A stretch of DNA of 64,000 bases. It comes from Berberis thunbergii (taxonomy: Eukaryota > Streptophyta > Magnoliopsida > Ranunculales > Berberidaceae). Positions within the stretch are counted from its first letter, which is position 1, and the number at the start of each line of letters is the position of its first letter. The notes below the pieces were generated by a model that was not told the origin of the DNA, ran no database searches, and was given only the letters and a program-made list of their open reading frames with translations. The stretch spans positions 434,001-498,000 of the forward strand of contig QNQO01000834.1 in assembly GCA_003290165.1 (NCBI GenBank), given 5' to 3'. Below, piece by piece: positions 9,046 to 21,500 of this stretch. The translations under genes and the position numbers were made by a program.

Positions 9046-11392
9046 TCACAACGGCTCTATTTGGGTAATGGCAATGGGACTCCGGACCTCATGCTTGCCA
9101 CCGTCGAACCAAGTGAGTGACCCGAAAACTGCGCCATTGTCACCCATGACCAAATCCTTACTGTTGGCTGATACACTCACCACATAGCTCAGCTTTTTCA
9201 CAGTTTGTGAAAACATTAGTTTTGTGGGTTTGACCATTATTGCAACACCTTTGGGAGCTTCAATTTTGGCTAAGTAGACTGAATTCACCGGACCCACATT
9301 CGTAACAGTTCGAACAAATGACTTTCTTTGAACCCCAGTTGCTGAAGTTGTAAGAACAGCAGAGATTGAAGGGTAATTCAGGTTCTCCGGTGAAGGGGTT
9401 TTCTTGGGCAAGTCACGGGTGTTCGAGTGATCACTTGGATCATTTTGGGGTCATATTTGATTGAACACAAGAAGCTTATGTAATCAGTATTGCTGAGGTC
9501 GTAAACTAGTCCAGGATCCATTGCAAGATCAAGATTGATATGCCCAGACCCGAAATCGAATGGGGTTGCTGGTTTCCCAGTGGATTCATCACTCATGGGT
9601 TGGTTTCGATTGTCTTTGTTGCTTGCACTAGTCATTAGTGCTGATCGAATTGCGGATGGGCTCCAATCTGGGTGAGCTGATTTGAGCAAAGCAGCTGCAC
9701 CACTCACATGTGGGCAAGCCATTGAAGTGCCTGAAAGAATGTTGAATTCAGTCTTCCTGTAATCCGAATCCAACCCAGTTGGTCCAACTGCGTCCGTCCA
9801 CGCTGCAAGAATATTAACCCCCGGAGCAATCAAGTCCGGTTTTAGAATCTCCGGGGTTAAACCATTCGGACCACGAGCAGAAAACGAAGCCAAAATCGGA
9901 GCTGGTTTGACACCAACAACAGTTCCTTGGAACGCAATTGTTGCCATTGGAGACGGAGCAGAAGAAACGTAAGACTTCACTGCATCAGCTTCATTAGCAC
10001 CCAGAGCACAAGCAGGGAGAAGATGAGCATCTCCAACTAGTCCTTCACCATGAGAAACCCCATTCGCCAAAACCATCCCAACACCACCAGCTTTCTTTAC
10101 AACCAATCCTTTTGCCACTCTAGGATTACTTCCTCTATCACAAACCACAATCTTCCCCTTGACAAACTTCGGATCGAGTGAATTCTCCATACAAAGCGAA
10201 GCCGAGAGCAGCCCTGATTTCCCTGGATACACTATCGGAAACATTTTGCCATTCAATGGCAAACCTGCATAAAGTGACACTCCTGCAAGCTTCCTTCCAT
10301 CTCCCAGAATCACAAAGGACGGAAAATTCCTATCAATCGTTCCTGCACCTACTGTAGTAAGCCAAGGAGCTAGATTCGTGACCGACATTCCAGACGGACC
10401 TTCGTTTCCAGCTGAAGAAGCAACAAAAACACCTCTTGAAACCGCACCATAGGATCCAATAGCAATTGGATCCAAATAATACGGAGAAGAAACACCTTCT
10501 CCACCTCCAATTGAGATCGAAATAACATCAACACCATCGGAAACAGCTCGATCGAAAGCAGCAAGAATGTCCGAATCATAGCATCCAGAGCCCTTCCAAC
10601 ACACCTTGTAGACAGCCAATCTAGCTTTCGGTGCAACACCCTTTGCAATTCCAGCTGCATAACCCTCCATGCTGGCCTTGAAGTATATCGTCCCGCCGCG
10701 GTCGAAGCAGTGTGAGTTCCATGTCCATCTGCATCTCTCGGTGATCTAAACTCCACTGTTTGATTCACGAACCCGATTCCACCAGATCCGTCTGCCGCCA
10801 CCGCCACCGCAGCCGCGGCTTCATGACCTTTGTCAAAGAATCTCGCCCCAATGATCTTTCGGTTGCAATTAGCTTTAGTGAACCTAACGCCAGTTTCACA
10901 AACACCTCTCCATTTCCTCGGAATCGGTCCGAGGTTCATGTCAGAGAAACTCCTCCGCTCTGGCCAGATTCCAGTATCAAGAACACCGACTATAACATCA
11001 GAACCGTAGTCAGACTCCGACCATAACCCCTGCTGGTTTCTTAACCCAAGAAACTGCGGTGACCGAGTGGTATGAAGCTCCCTACGACGGTCCTCGAACA
11101 ACTCAAGAACCGAAGGGTGGTCCAAAAGGGAAGAAGCTCTAGATTGAGTGAGAGTTGCCGAGAAGCCATGGAAGACAGTGTCATAGACGTGTTGAATTTC
11201 AAGAGAGTCAGCAAAGGAGGAGACGTACCAGTGGTAGTGGGAAGGGAAGATGGAAGGTTTGGAGTGTTGATCGATTCGAATGATGAAGGTCTTGATGGTT
11301 TCATCATCGATCGAGGTGGTTGTCGAGAAGAAAAACAAGAAGATGAAGGAGAGATGGAGGAGAGATTTGAACAAGTTAACTGGTGAAGACAT
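9046..11392 (-). CDS. SBT1.6: SBT1.6-like subtilisin-like serine protease (frame broken twice)
   Basis: Secreted plant subtilase (MEROPS S8A) expected to process proteins in the apoplast. The ATG at 11392 opens a hydrophobic signal peptide (residues ~9-27), then an I9 prodomain ending HTTRSP, then the catalytic domain: Asp139 in LDTGIWPE, His224 in DGHGTHTAS, oxyanion Asn ~330 in SSAGNEGP and Ser ~557 in GTSMACPHVSG. A protease-associated domain lies between Asn and Ser, and a fibronectin-III-like C-terminus follows. There is no intron, as usual for SBT1. Wording is closest to Arabidopsis SBT1.6 (e.g. FEDRRRELHTTRSPQFLGL). Two single-base losses break the frame: near 10681 (ACTTTCAAG expected, ACTTCAAG present) and near 9406 (GCCCCAAG expected, GCCCAAG present). 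Everything else is conserved, so sequence error or a very recent pseudogene is likely. Confidence 0.9.
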
Positions 11393-11502
11393 CTTCACCA
11401 ATGAAGAGGGTATAGGGTTGGAAAAGGAGAGCGGTGAAGAGTACAGAGAGGGAGAGTGAAGTGAGCTTGAAGTGAGGTTGATTATACTTTTCAGTAACAC
11501 TC

Positions 11503-11514
11503 TTTTTTTTATAG
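11503..11514 (-). promoter_or_regulatory. Putative TATA box of the subtilase gene
   Basis: On the minus strand CTATAAAAAAAA lies about 110 bases upstream of the chosen ATG, leaving a leader of roughly 80 bases. Spacing and strand fit a plant core promoter. Confidence 0.45.
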
Positions 11515-11729
11515 TGGAGTCTGGTGACAATGTAGAGGAGAAATGTTCACCTGTCGGAGACCCAATTCTATAGATACAGATATTGAGATTCTCCCTTTAC
11601 GTAGAAAGGAATAGTTTAATATTTTTCTCAACGGGTCGGGGGACTGGTCAAAGTACATTGACCGTGAAGTTGTGTCAAAATTTTAATTTTGTCATAATCT
11701 CCGAAGTGAGATTAGTTATTGTTCTCAGG

Positions 11730-12341
11730 TAGGGTTGAATCACCAAATTGAGTATTAAACTGACTTGTCGGTTTAAAATTTTCAAATCGAAACAGAATCG
11801 ATTTTAATTTAGGTAAATCTTAAATCAAACTGACCAATTGAAATCGACATAAAACCGAACTAACTGACTATTTTAAAACCTATTATATTATTTTTTATAT
11901 ATAAATATATATTATTTTCTATATTATTATGATGGTGTTTGAGATTGGAGATAAAAGACGACTGAGATTTATCCAAATATAAGAATCTAAATGGATCACA
12001 AAAAACTTAAAGTATCAAGAGTGCATAGGTTCGATTCTCATACCCAACACTTTGATATTTATTTATCTTAATATTTAAATTTTAAATCTTGATATTTATT
12101 TATCTTAATAAACTATATTTATCATGTTAAACTTTTATCGTGTCAACGACACTCGAAATACCCTAGCTATTAATATATATTCGATCGGTTCAATTTTGTC
12201 AGTTAAAATCACATAAAAAACTAAAAACTAAACCGACAATATTGATTTTGATTTTTTTTTTAAACCGAAACCAAACTTAAAATTATATATTCCGTCAGTT
12301 TGCATTTTTTATAGGTTTAGTCAAAAAAAATTTCAACCCTA
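11730..12341. mobile_element. hAT-like MITE, AACCGA-rich (612 bp)
   Basis: Ends are TAGGGTTGAA and TTCAACCCTA. The sequence next to both ends is rich in GGTTTAAAA and AAACCGA variants in inverted order, as in the related elements at 37.6 and 42.8 kb. No matching 8-bp target duplication remains, so this is an older copy or the ends are slightly off. The middle is AT-rich and non-coding. Confidence 0.6.
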
Positions 12342-12702
12342 CATTTAGAAATGAATCTCAAAATTGATATTTACGATAGGTGATCATGGTATCCAGTGGC
12401 GATCCCGAGTCTATGCGGGCTTTGGTCGAATTCTAAAAATGGGGTCATCTTTAGAATTTTTTTTTTTTTTTTTTTGCTTATTTTACTTAAATATGACTAT
12501 TCTATGCAAAATCACTTATTATATTGTTGTGATCAACTTAGATCTAAAGGGAAGAGGAGAAGCAAATGGCGTGAAAAATAAAAATAGTCACAATCATTAA
12601 TGCATGCATTTTCTATGTCATTTAATCATTTACATAAAGTAACGTGTGTTTTATCTATTTATATTCTAAATAAAATGAATTTTACGTTATAGTTTAAGTT
12701 TG

Positions 12703-12879
12703 AGGTTGTTCTACATGGCGAGGAAACGAGCAAGGGGAGGGAGGTGGCGGGGTGGGGACCGTTCACCTCCCTCGAAATGCACGTGTAAAAATTGATGGCA
12801 CGCATCCTGAGAGAGATGAACGGTCCCCACCCCGCCACCTCCCTCCCCTCGCTCGTTTCCTCGACATTTAGAATTTCTG
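12703..12879. mobile_element. GC-rich foldback MITE (Mutator-like)
   Basis: Long inverted arms: GGAGGGAGGTGGCGGGGTGG near 12735 and its complement near 12822-12845, with outer ends CGAGGAAACGAGC and GCTCGTTTCCTCG. The right terminus CGACATTTAGAATTTCTG matches the terminus of the 27.6 kb copy, where a 9-bp target duplication is visible. No target duplication was found here. Confidence 0.7.
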
Positions 12880-13331
12880 TATGTATATATATTGGGAAAT
12901 GGATGACCTCCCAAGTCGCCCATGACCAAGGACGCCTCTGATGGTATCCTGATCAATTGGTCGAGCATTATAATTTGTGAAAAAAGGAGTACTGTTACCT
13001 ATACTTGTTTTTCTAATGCATAAATCAATCATCGTCAGAAACATCAATTTTACTTCCATTTGTGGACTAAACACTACTATAATCAGTGCAGTCTTGCCTC
13101 ATGTCTCTTCTCTGTCCACAGAGAAAACCTTCCACCACAATCTAACTACTGGATTATTCAATAATTCAAGGTGACAAAATAGTGTGATTTGATTTAGATC
13201 TTTTAGATTTCTTTCATTTAGTGCTGTGGACCATGGATTTGGATATTTTTTTATCTTTATAGAGGATTGATGACTCAGCCACTCAGCCAAAACCTCCAAG
13301 ATCACTGAGAAATCCCTGATTATAGGGAGCT

Positions 13332-13503
13332 AGGGAAGCCTCCCACCGCCCACAATTCTCAAGATAGGCCGTGATGCACATCTTGAGGATGTGGGCGATG
13401 AGGGCTCTCCCTCCCTCCCTCCCTCCCTCTCTCTCTCTCTCTCTCCTCCCTCCCTCCCTAGACTAAGGTGGGCGGTGGGTGGCCCTCGTTCTCTCTCCCT
13501 AGA
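13332..13503. repeat. Possible degenerate foldback with CCCT/CT microsatellite
   Basis: CTAGGGAAGCCTCCCACCGCCCA at the left is loosely mirrored by TGGGCGGTGGGTGG ... CTCCCTAG at the right. Between them is a (CCCT)n-(CT)n-(CCCT)n microsatellite at 13407-13460. It may be a diverged relative of the foldback family; the match is weak. Confidence 0.35.
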
Positions 13504-14666
13504 CTTATTTCTAAGAAATATATTTAAGAAAAGGGTAGGTCTATAGACAAGGATCCAATAATTTTCTTAGAAGCCAATAAAATATCCCCAAAGTATATCA
13601 GCAAAAGCATTAATTTGCTATATTTGAGTAAAGACAGAAATATGTGAAGGAGAGGAGAGACTGAAGGAAGGGATGGGGTCTGTGGAGGGGTCAATGAAAT
13701 GAATTGCGGCATAACAAAAGGAGGGAGCAAGTCACTTTCTTTTTTCACTTTACAGATAGAATTTCAATGGTACATAGGACCATTGTCCTATATTCATTTG
13801 ATTCCATCTTATCACAGTCTTGAAGCAACTGTTCGATCAAATAATGGGTTCATATGCTACATGTCTTATATGGGCTTGTTAAAGTCCTGTTTGATCGAAC
13901 AACCCATCATTTTAGCTTACCATTTTCATGAAATTAGGTTACAATAAACAGAATGACATGTAAATGTACAAAGATACTTTAGAAAGATAACTCATAGTAC
14001 TAAATACATGCTAAATTAGGTTGTCTAAAACCATCATAGATCTGCAGCTATGGCCGGTGCAATTCCAGCATTGCATTTAGTCTAATTTGCCTCTAGAATT
14101 TTACATTATTTCACCCACATAAATTTTTACAAAATAGTGACGTCCATAAAAGCCTCAAAAGGTTCTTCCATGCTAGGTATCTCTGTATGAACTAAAATTT
14201 TCTGGTGGAGGAATCATCCAACAAAAAATTCTTTATTTATTTCTATGTACATGATTAAATTTGGGAGTATCAAAACTTAAAATAAAAATCCCCAGAACCC
14301 CTTCACTTGATCCCAACACGAACACAAAAGAGAGAATTGCCACATCATTTCCTTGGGTGCATGATGATATCCCTTAAAATTTCCTGGTAAGAATCCAAAG
14401 CTCCTTTAAAAATTGGATAATTACTAATTTTGTAGTGGGTGTCAGTTTACTTAAGACCTTCTCTAAATAAGCAATCAGTCTCCATAACCATGATGACTGT
14501 GTGAATAAAAATTAGCTGGTTGGTGGGTAAACAATATTCAGATAAATAAGAACCAAGTTCTCTCTGCTAATAACCACAGATTCCCAGATTTGGTGAAATT
14601 TCCATTCAGGTCCAGGGATTCTAGTCCATTTCATGAAAGGAAAGAAAATTTTATTTGTCAGATTTC

Positions 14667-14700
14667 TTCTAAACCTGAGGTTTGGAAATCAGGTTTAGAA
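14667..14700. repeat. Perfect 12-bp hairpin
   Basis: TTCTAAACCTGA pairs with TCAGGTTTAGAA around a 10-base loop. It lies one base upstream of a short poly(A)-tailed insertion. Confidence 0.6.
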
Positions 14701-14701
14701 A

Positions 14702-14789
14702 GGTCTAGTGAGATTATTTTCAGGTTTGGGGATCCTAAATAACCCCCGCTCGCTTTCCACAAAAAAAAAAAAAAAAGGTCTAGTGAGAT
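14702..14789 (+). mobile_element. Short poly(A)-tailed insertion with 13-bp target duplication
   Basis: The 13-mer GGTCTAGTGAGAT occurs at 14702-14714 and 14777-14789. Between them are 46 bases of unique sequence followed by 16 A residues (14761-14776). Long direct repeats plus a 3' A-tract are the signature of LINE-mediated (target-primed) retroposition of a short RNA. The source RNA was not recognised. Confidence 0.6.
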
Positions 14790-15536
14790 CAATCTTGATA
14801 ATGGGTTAAAATTGTATTATCAGCAACCGAGTATAATCCCCAAAATCAGAGAAAATAAACGAAAAGGACCCTTGTAGGTTTGAATAGATCAGATTACAAG
14901 ATTTGATCTTTAAGATTGGAAATGATTCAAGCAGGCCAAACAAATAAATATGATACATGTACTAGCTTGGAAGAATAACTTTTCTTTTATGCTTATCAGC
15001 TCAACTGGTCCAAGTAATGTCACAAACAAAATGCCCGACGGCGTAAATGCCCTATAAAACATTACAAAAGAAACAGCTCAAAAATGCAATTGGGCAGATA
15101 TGTACCAAAATGTTCCTACATACCTGACTGCAGATATGGGTCTACATCACAAAAGTTGGTGATTGCAGAATAAATTGGCAATGGATGAAGAGCTTGGCAC
15201 CGAGGACATGAAACCCGATGAGAGATGAGGCTTGATTTTGGTCACTTTGAAGCTATGGGTACAGGAACGTTAAGATGCAAAATAATTGTCACCGCTACTT
15301 TCGCTTGTACCTGCAAGCAAAACCTTACATGAGCAATGAACTTTTTATCTCACAAAGCACATAGACCAAATGCAATACAAAGGTAACACGCAAGGGTTCA
15401 ACACTTGTAAGATCTGACAGTTGTTTATTAGTTAGTAATAGGATTTTGTGAAGGAATTCCTTCTTATAAAAAAATAATCCTCGTGTGCAATGTGGTTTGC
15501 CTCCCAAGTCTAGGAGAATTCATAAAAAGTATGAGC

Positions 15537-18500
15537 TCAATTTGATCCATACCTTGACTTGCTTTTGAATGATTTTTTCTTGCCCGGTACAGCAGCACTT
15601 TTTCTTTGTTTCCGCTCACTCATTTCACTCTGGAAGAGGTCCCGCATCTCTTCTGGCCTTGATTGAGTTCTATTTGGACGTTTAGATGTTTTACCCGGCT
15701 TCTTCAAAAGCTTGCCAGCATCTTGTGCCTTCTTCATAGCCTTCACTGCTTTGGCCTTTCTATAAGCCACATCTACAAGTAACTTTCCTTCTTTCTCTTT
15801 CTTACCACGGTGTCCACCCTGCAATTTTTCAGTGTCCACGTACTTAATGACTCTAGACAAACTCCCCACCAACAAGGAATATGATTCAGTTAATGCATCT
15901 GCAAAAGCGATGATAAAACAGACCTGTTCTATGTCATCGCCTTCGTCCTCCATCTCTTGAGCAGCTTCCAGCCTACGACGCTTCTTTCGTGGCAAGTTTT
16001 TCTACATTAAAGTAGTGCCTCCACATAATCAACATTTAAGTCGTAACAAGCATCCAGAAATGAAACAAACTAGAGGGAAAATTATGAAACCTCTCGCTCC
16101 CGCTTTCTCTTTTCTTTCATTTTGAGATCTTCTGCTTGCTGGGCACTGATCACTTCCTTCCCCATTCTGTTGTTTCCAACAGAGGCCTGTAAAAAGAAAA
16201 TGCACATCTTCATGATACAAGAACATGAACACTTAGTAAAACATATTAGAGCTCATAGACTAACACGCTATTCAGTATGGGTGATTCTCATTTTATTATT
16301 TGACTCCCCTTGATATCTTAAATACAGCAGCAGCTGTAGCCGTGCACACTAGTGAAGAATAAAAAGAACCAAAAGATAATTTTGTCTCCACAATATAAAC
16401 CAACTTGCAAAGTTTGACACAAAGGAATGGGCCAAAAGTTTTGCAAGAGATAGAACTTCGAAAATTATTTGTGTATCAAAGTTTTTACATTAGCCCACTT
16501 ATTAGTTTTGAAATACATTGGTGGTATGTGAAGACGATCCCTTTATATATCACTTTGCAAAACTTTTGGAGATTGTAGCTCATAAAGCTTGTAAGGAGAT
16601 TATCTTATTTGGACAGACAATCATTCTCACGACAACGACGACCACCACCACCACCAACAATAAAACTAGTATACGATGATGACAAGGATGATAAAACTAC
16701 ATTTATGCAGAAGATTGACTATCCGAAATTTTTTGCATCGTCATGGAGAGATCCAACCTAGGGCAATATACAAGCACCAACAACCACTATTTACAGAACT
16801 TGCCTTTGCAGTGTTAGCCATGAGCCTTTTCTCCTTTGCTGTAACAAACCATGTCCTTTTAGGGCGTGAATAGATTTCTTCCCTATGCGCAATCAGATTT
16901 TCTGCCTGGAAAATTATCATATTAGGAAGTCCAAAATAAAAAGGAAAGGGAAGTAAAAGTTGGTGGATGAGAGGATCAGATAGGAGTGAAGACAACAATA
17001 TAATGAGCACGACACTAGTTTATCTGATATTGGTTTACTAAAAACATCTACCTCATAAACTAAGTGATTCTCATACTACCACTAATAGAGCATAAACAAG
17101 ATCTTGCAAAAGATTAGTGTAAACATCTACCTCATAAACTAAGTGATTTTCAGACTACTACTAATAGAGCATAAACAAGATCTTGCAAAAGATTAGTGTA
17201 AGTAGAAGCGCTTGAAAAATAATAAAACGAACCTTTGTTGCCTCCATTTCAGCTTTTCTTAGAGCTCTCTCTTCCCTGCAAACAGATGGAACTTTTATTT
17301 TCAAATAACACCAAAAACAAAAATCACAAGTAAAGAAAATGCAGTTCGAGACAATAATAACCTTTCTTCCTCGAGAACAGCAGAAACTTGATCTTCCATT
17401 TGTTCAATTGTCTGACACCACTTGGTTACAGATTGCTCTGCAACTATCCGACTCCTCAACTTTGAACCAGCTCTTTTAGCCTATTACACAATATTATGCG
17501 TCGTTGATAAACATTTACTTTGTCGTGTTGATAAACATTTACTTTGAATCAACAAAAAGCACTACAAATTTGAAGTCCTTGGGTCATACATTAGTCCCAT
17601 ATTTTAAGAGAAAATATTCATTGAGACTTTCAGTTGCGCCCCACTAAGCAACACAAGCCAACATAGAATTGACAGTAGGGGGAACAGACATTCCAAACGA
17701 CCGAAATTCAAACAGAGAAGAAAGATGACATAGAAAGAGAATATCCATCGACCATCCAAACAGACATGACCACACCCACAAATCTCCCAAGACAATTACA
17801 TGTCAAGATTCTATCCGGTCCACGACTACAAAAATCGTATCTTTGACTTGGCAATTATTTCCACTAATTACAAATTTCAGAATTTAAGGATTATATGCAT
17901 AGCTCCCAAGGATCACATAAGGAAATATAATAATTAAACTTTTAACAATAAACATAAAACTGAAGTATCTAGTAGTTTAAACCAGATATTCAGAATCAGT
18001 CATGTGCTTCTGGTATATTAACTAGAATAATACTCTGGAACTAGTTGGTAAAGTTTCCGATTATTAGAAGTTTTCAAGAGGAAAGGCTAATATTAAAAAC
18101 CAACAGGTAAATCACTCACAATGGATCTTAAAACTGATCGATCATTATCAGTTACAAATGTAACGGCATATCCTTCTCTTCCAGCTCTTGCAGTACGACC
18201 CACACGATGAACATAGCTAGAACAACCAAGAGTAAACAAAGGGATAAGAGGAATTCGGCTACACAAAATATAAAACGAATATGTAGCCAAAAAAGTTGAA
18301 CGAGCTATCTAATCTGTAGTCTTTACATCCTTATGATTTCAATACATCCATTTCTTCTGCAAATAGTTATTATGGTTTTACCCACTGTACTCCAAAACAA
18401 CCGGATATGACAGGTCCACCGCTGACAAGAGTGAGATTTTTTAGGGAAAAATGGTTAGATAGATTATCAACCTATCTAATTTCTAAAGACCACATTGTAT

Positions 18501-21500
18501 CTCTTTCGCCATAGGGGAAAATGGTTAAATAGATTATTGTTCATAATTTTTCATTAATTTTCAAAGCTTCACCATTTCATCATCTAAACAAGGATGTAAA
18601 ATTATTTGAGTAATACAAATGAGTAGAGTAATTAACAACACAAATGAGAACAAGCACAAGGCCGCCTCGGTGATCCGTTAAAATCTAAATGAAGAATCAC
18701 TGTAACATGTAAATTATTTCGTTGCACAACTAGTTGCAGATTTTGGTACACTGGAAGTGATATTCTTATGCAAGAAAATAAAATGATGTATCTATTATCC
18801 CAATGTTCAACAAGAAAGAATAGAAGGATTCACACTCACCTAGTAAGATCGCGAGGGCATGCAAAGTTTATAACAGTTTGAACACCAATGATGTCAAGAC
18901 CCTAGAAAAAAAACACCAAAAAGCTTAATGGATTGTGAAAATTACATGAGCACATTAAGCACATGATAAGAACTGAAAAAATTCAAAACCAAAGCGAGTA
19001 TAGATCAAAGACCAAGCAGACAAACGAATCCACAGCCAATTCAAGGGATATTTAGTTAATTTTTCTATTATAGTTTCTTCCAAAAAAAAGGATCATATCC
19101 AGTTAAAATATTGTATTTCATGGAACAAAAACTCACTCGTATATGAAGGCATGCATGTGCATGTGTTTCAAATAATGGTGAGGCTTCTATTAAGATTAAA
19201 GCAACACCATTTTTTCTTATCGAAAAGGCCAAATTAAATTTACTTACTCGAGCAGCAACATCTGTTGCAATAAGAAAGTCCACTTCCTGTTTTCTGAAAA
19301 GCTCCAAAGCCTATAAAAACGATGAGATAGCTTAGTAGAACAGAATTACAAGAATACAACGCCAAATAGGCTTATCCCAGTGAAGTATGCCCCACATGAA
19401 AATCAATATTAAAAACTACAATAAAATCAAGAGAGTTGTGTGAAAAAAGAATTCTTCAGCAAACATCATTTTAACATATTCTTTTCTATTCTTGTGAATG
19501 GGCTCATCAGAAGGGAAACAGATCGGGTATCCCAACAGACAAATTAACTCCATAACATCAATACTTGAAACTAAATAATTCGAGAAACTATGTTCACCAG
19601 AAAAATGTGGCATATAAGTTGATTATATGATAAGGATACTTACATCCAAACGCTGAACTTGAGTAAGATTGCCATGAAGCTCAGCAGCTTTGAAACCAGC
19701 TAATCCAAACAAAATTTTTAATCTATGTGCAGCTTGTTTTGTTCCACTGCACATTAAATCAAAAGCATACTGTCAGAATTTGAATGAGTTGGTAGCTAAA
19801 ATACACACAATAAATTAATAAAGAAATTCTATTGGCTGCTTGCATAAATTCATTAGGACAATGTTTTCTTTGGAAGAAAATAATTAATAGGTTGGATGAT
19901 CAGACATCAATAACTACACTTATAGCAGTCTAATTCCACGAAGCCTGATTAGCACCCGTCTATTCAAGATCATGTTATCCAATCATATATGTTTTCTCAA
20001 CTATATTAGGCATTAGTCCATTGCTAACAGATTAAAGCATGAGCATTTAAACTGAACATGCTACTTAGGAAACATAAATAAAAGACAATAAAATGTTGAA
20101 CTTTTAGAGTCAAACCTAAAGATAATCACTCTAGAAGTGAATGTCCTGGAACACAATGCAAGCAGAACCGCCTCCTGATTTACTTCACGCATCCGGCGTA
20201 TCCTAACTACCCTGCATGAAAGCAATAATATGTGGAAACAGTTGGATCAACTTTATCTGAAATAGAAATACAGGAAGATAGTCACAATGATCATATATAA
20301 GCATAATACATGGAGGTTAGAGGCCAAGTTAATATGACATCTGCTCCCAGGGGATGACACTTCTTGGGGCTTATAGGACATGTGAAGATCTCACTGTTAG
20401 AATGAGATCATCCTTGCAAATATCAACTTATTCACAGGCATACTACAAAGGGATACGTGTTAAATGAGGTATTGGAAAAAAATCAATTTGGGGAAAATGA
20501 GTAAAAGTGACCAAAAAAAGTTTCTTTAAAGAAAAAAAATGCTAACATGGAAAACTGAGTGTAACAATCCACTCCAATACAGCAGATATTGTTCCCTCTC
20601 ACCCCAACCCAATAGAAATGTGGGGGTTTTAGCTCAAACCAATTATCAAAAAAATATGATTATAGTAACATATAAACACACTGCCAACTATTAAAATCGC
20701 TGAAACCAGTGTGGATGTAAATGAGGATTAAAAGGGAAATACTCCTCAGTCAATGTTGCTGGCCGTTTCGTAGATGGATCGGCTGAAAGACGCAAAGGCT
20801 TAGTTAGAGAAAGTTTGATTAGCTCATCAACTTCTTCAGTCATTGTAGCCGAAAACAGCATGGTCTGTCTCCTTTTGGGGCAAAGACGAACCTATAAACA
20901 CGAAGGGAATGTTAACATTTCAAAACAATTGATAGCAGCATTGTATTTATCTCTAAGCATTAATATCCTTGTATCAAGAAGTAAGTTAAGAGTCAAAGAT
21001 AGGAGGAAAAAATCCCCTAAACCTCATATTTAGGGTTTTCAGGGTCTCCCATTAGTTGATATGTGCTCATGGAAATACCACACGTTGAGCTAGATTAAAA
21101 CAGTAGTGTGATACAATAATAACACATAATATAAAAGGAAAGAAAAAGAACAAAATAACCAGAGTTGCATTAATAATTGCAGACCAGACGAGAAAAATGG
21201 AAAGAATTACAGTACCAGTTCACGAATTTCTGCACTAAAACCAAGTTCCAGAAGACGATCTGCCTCATCAAGGATTAGAACAGCAAGATCTTCCAACGCT
21301 ACAGACTGAGAGTTGCGCAAGTGATCTATCATACGGCCTGGAGTGGCCACAACAACATCAGGCATTGATCTCAAGGCTGTCTCTTGCACCTGAACCAAAC
21401 ATGAAACTGTAAATTTTATTTAACATAATAAAGCAACATGATAATCGTTGTGATTCTCATCTCTAGGACAGAGTGGGAAACATCTAAAGCAGGTATCAAA

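Larger units (their letters stand above)
12880..15536. other. Gene-poor intergenic DNA
   Basis: Apart from the microsatellite (13407-13460) and a small poly(A)-tailed insertion (14715-14776), I see no coding region, tRNA or clear transposon. The part next to 15536 is the 3' flank of the helicase gene. Confidence 0.5.
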
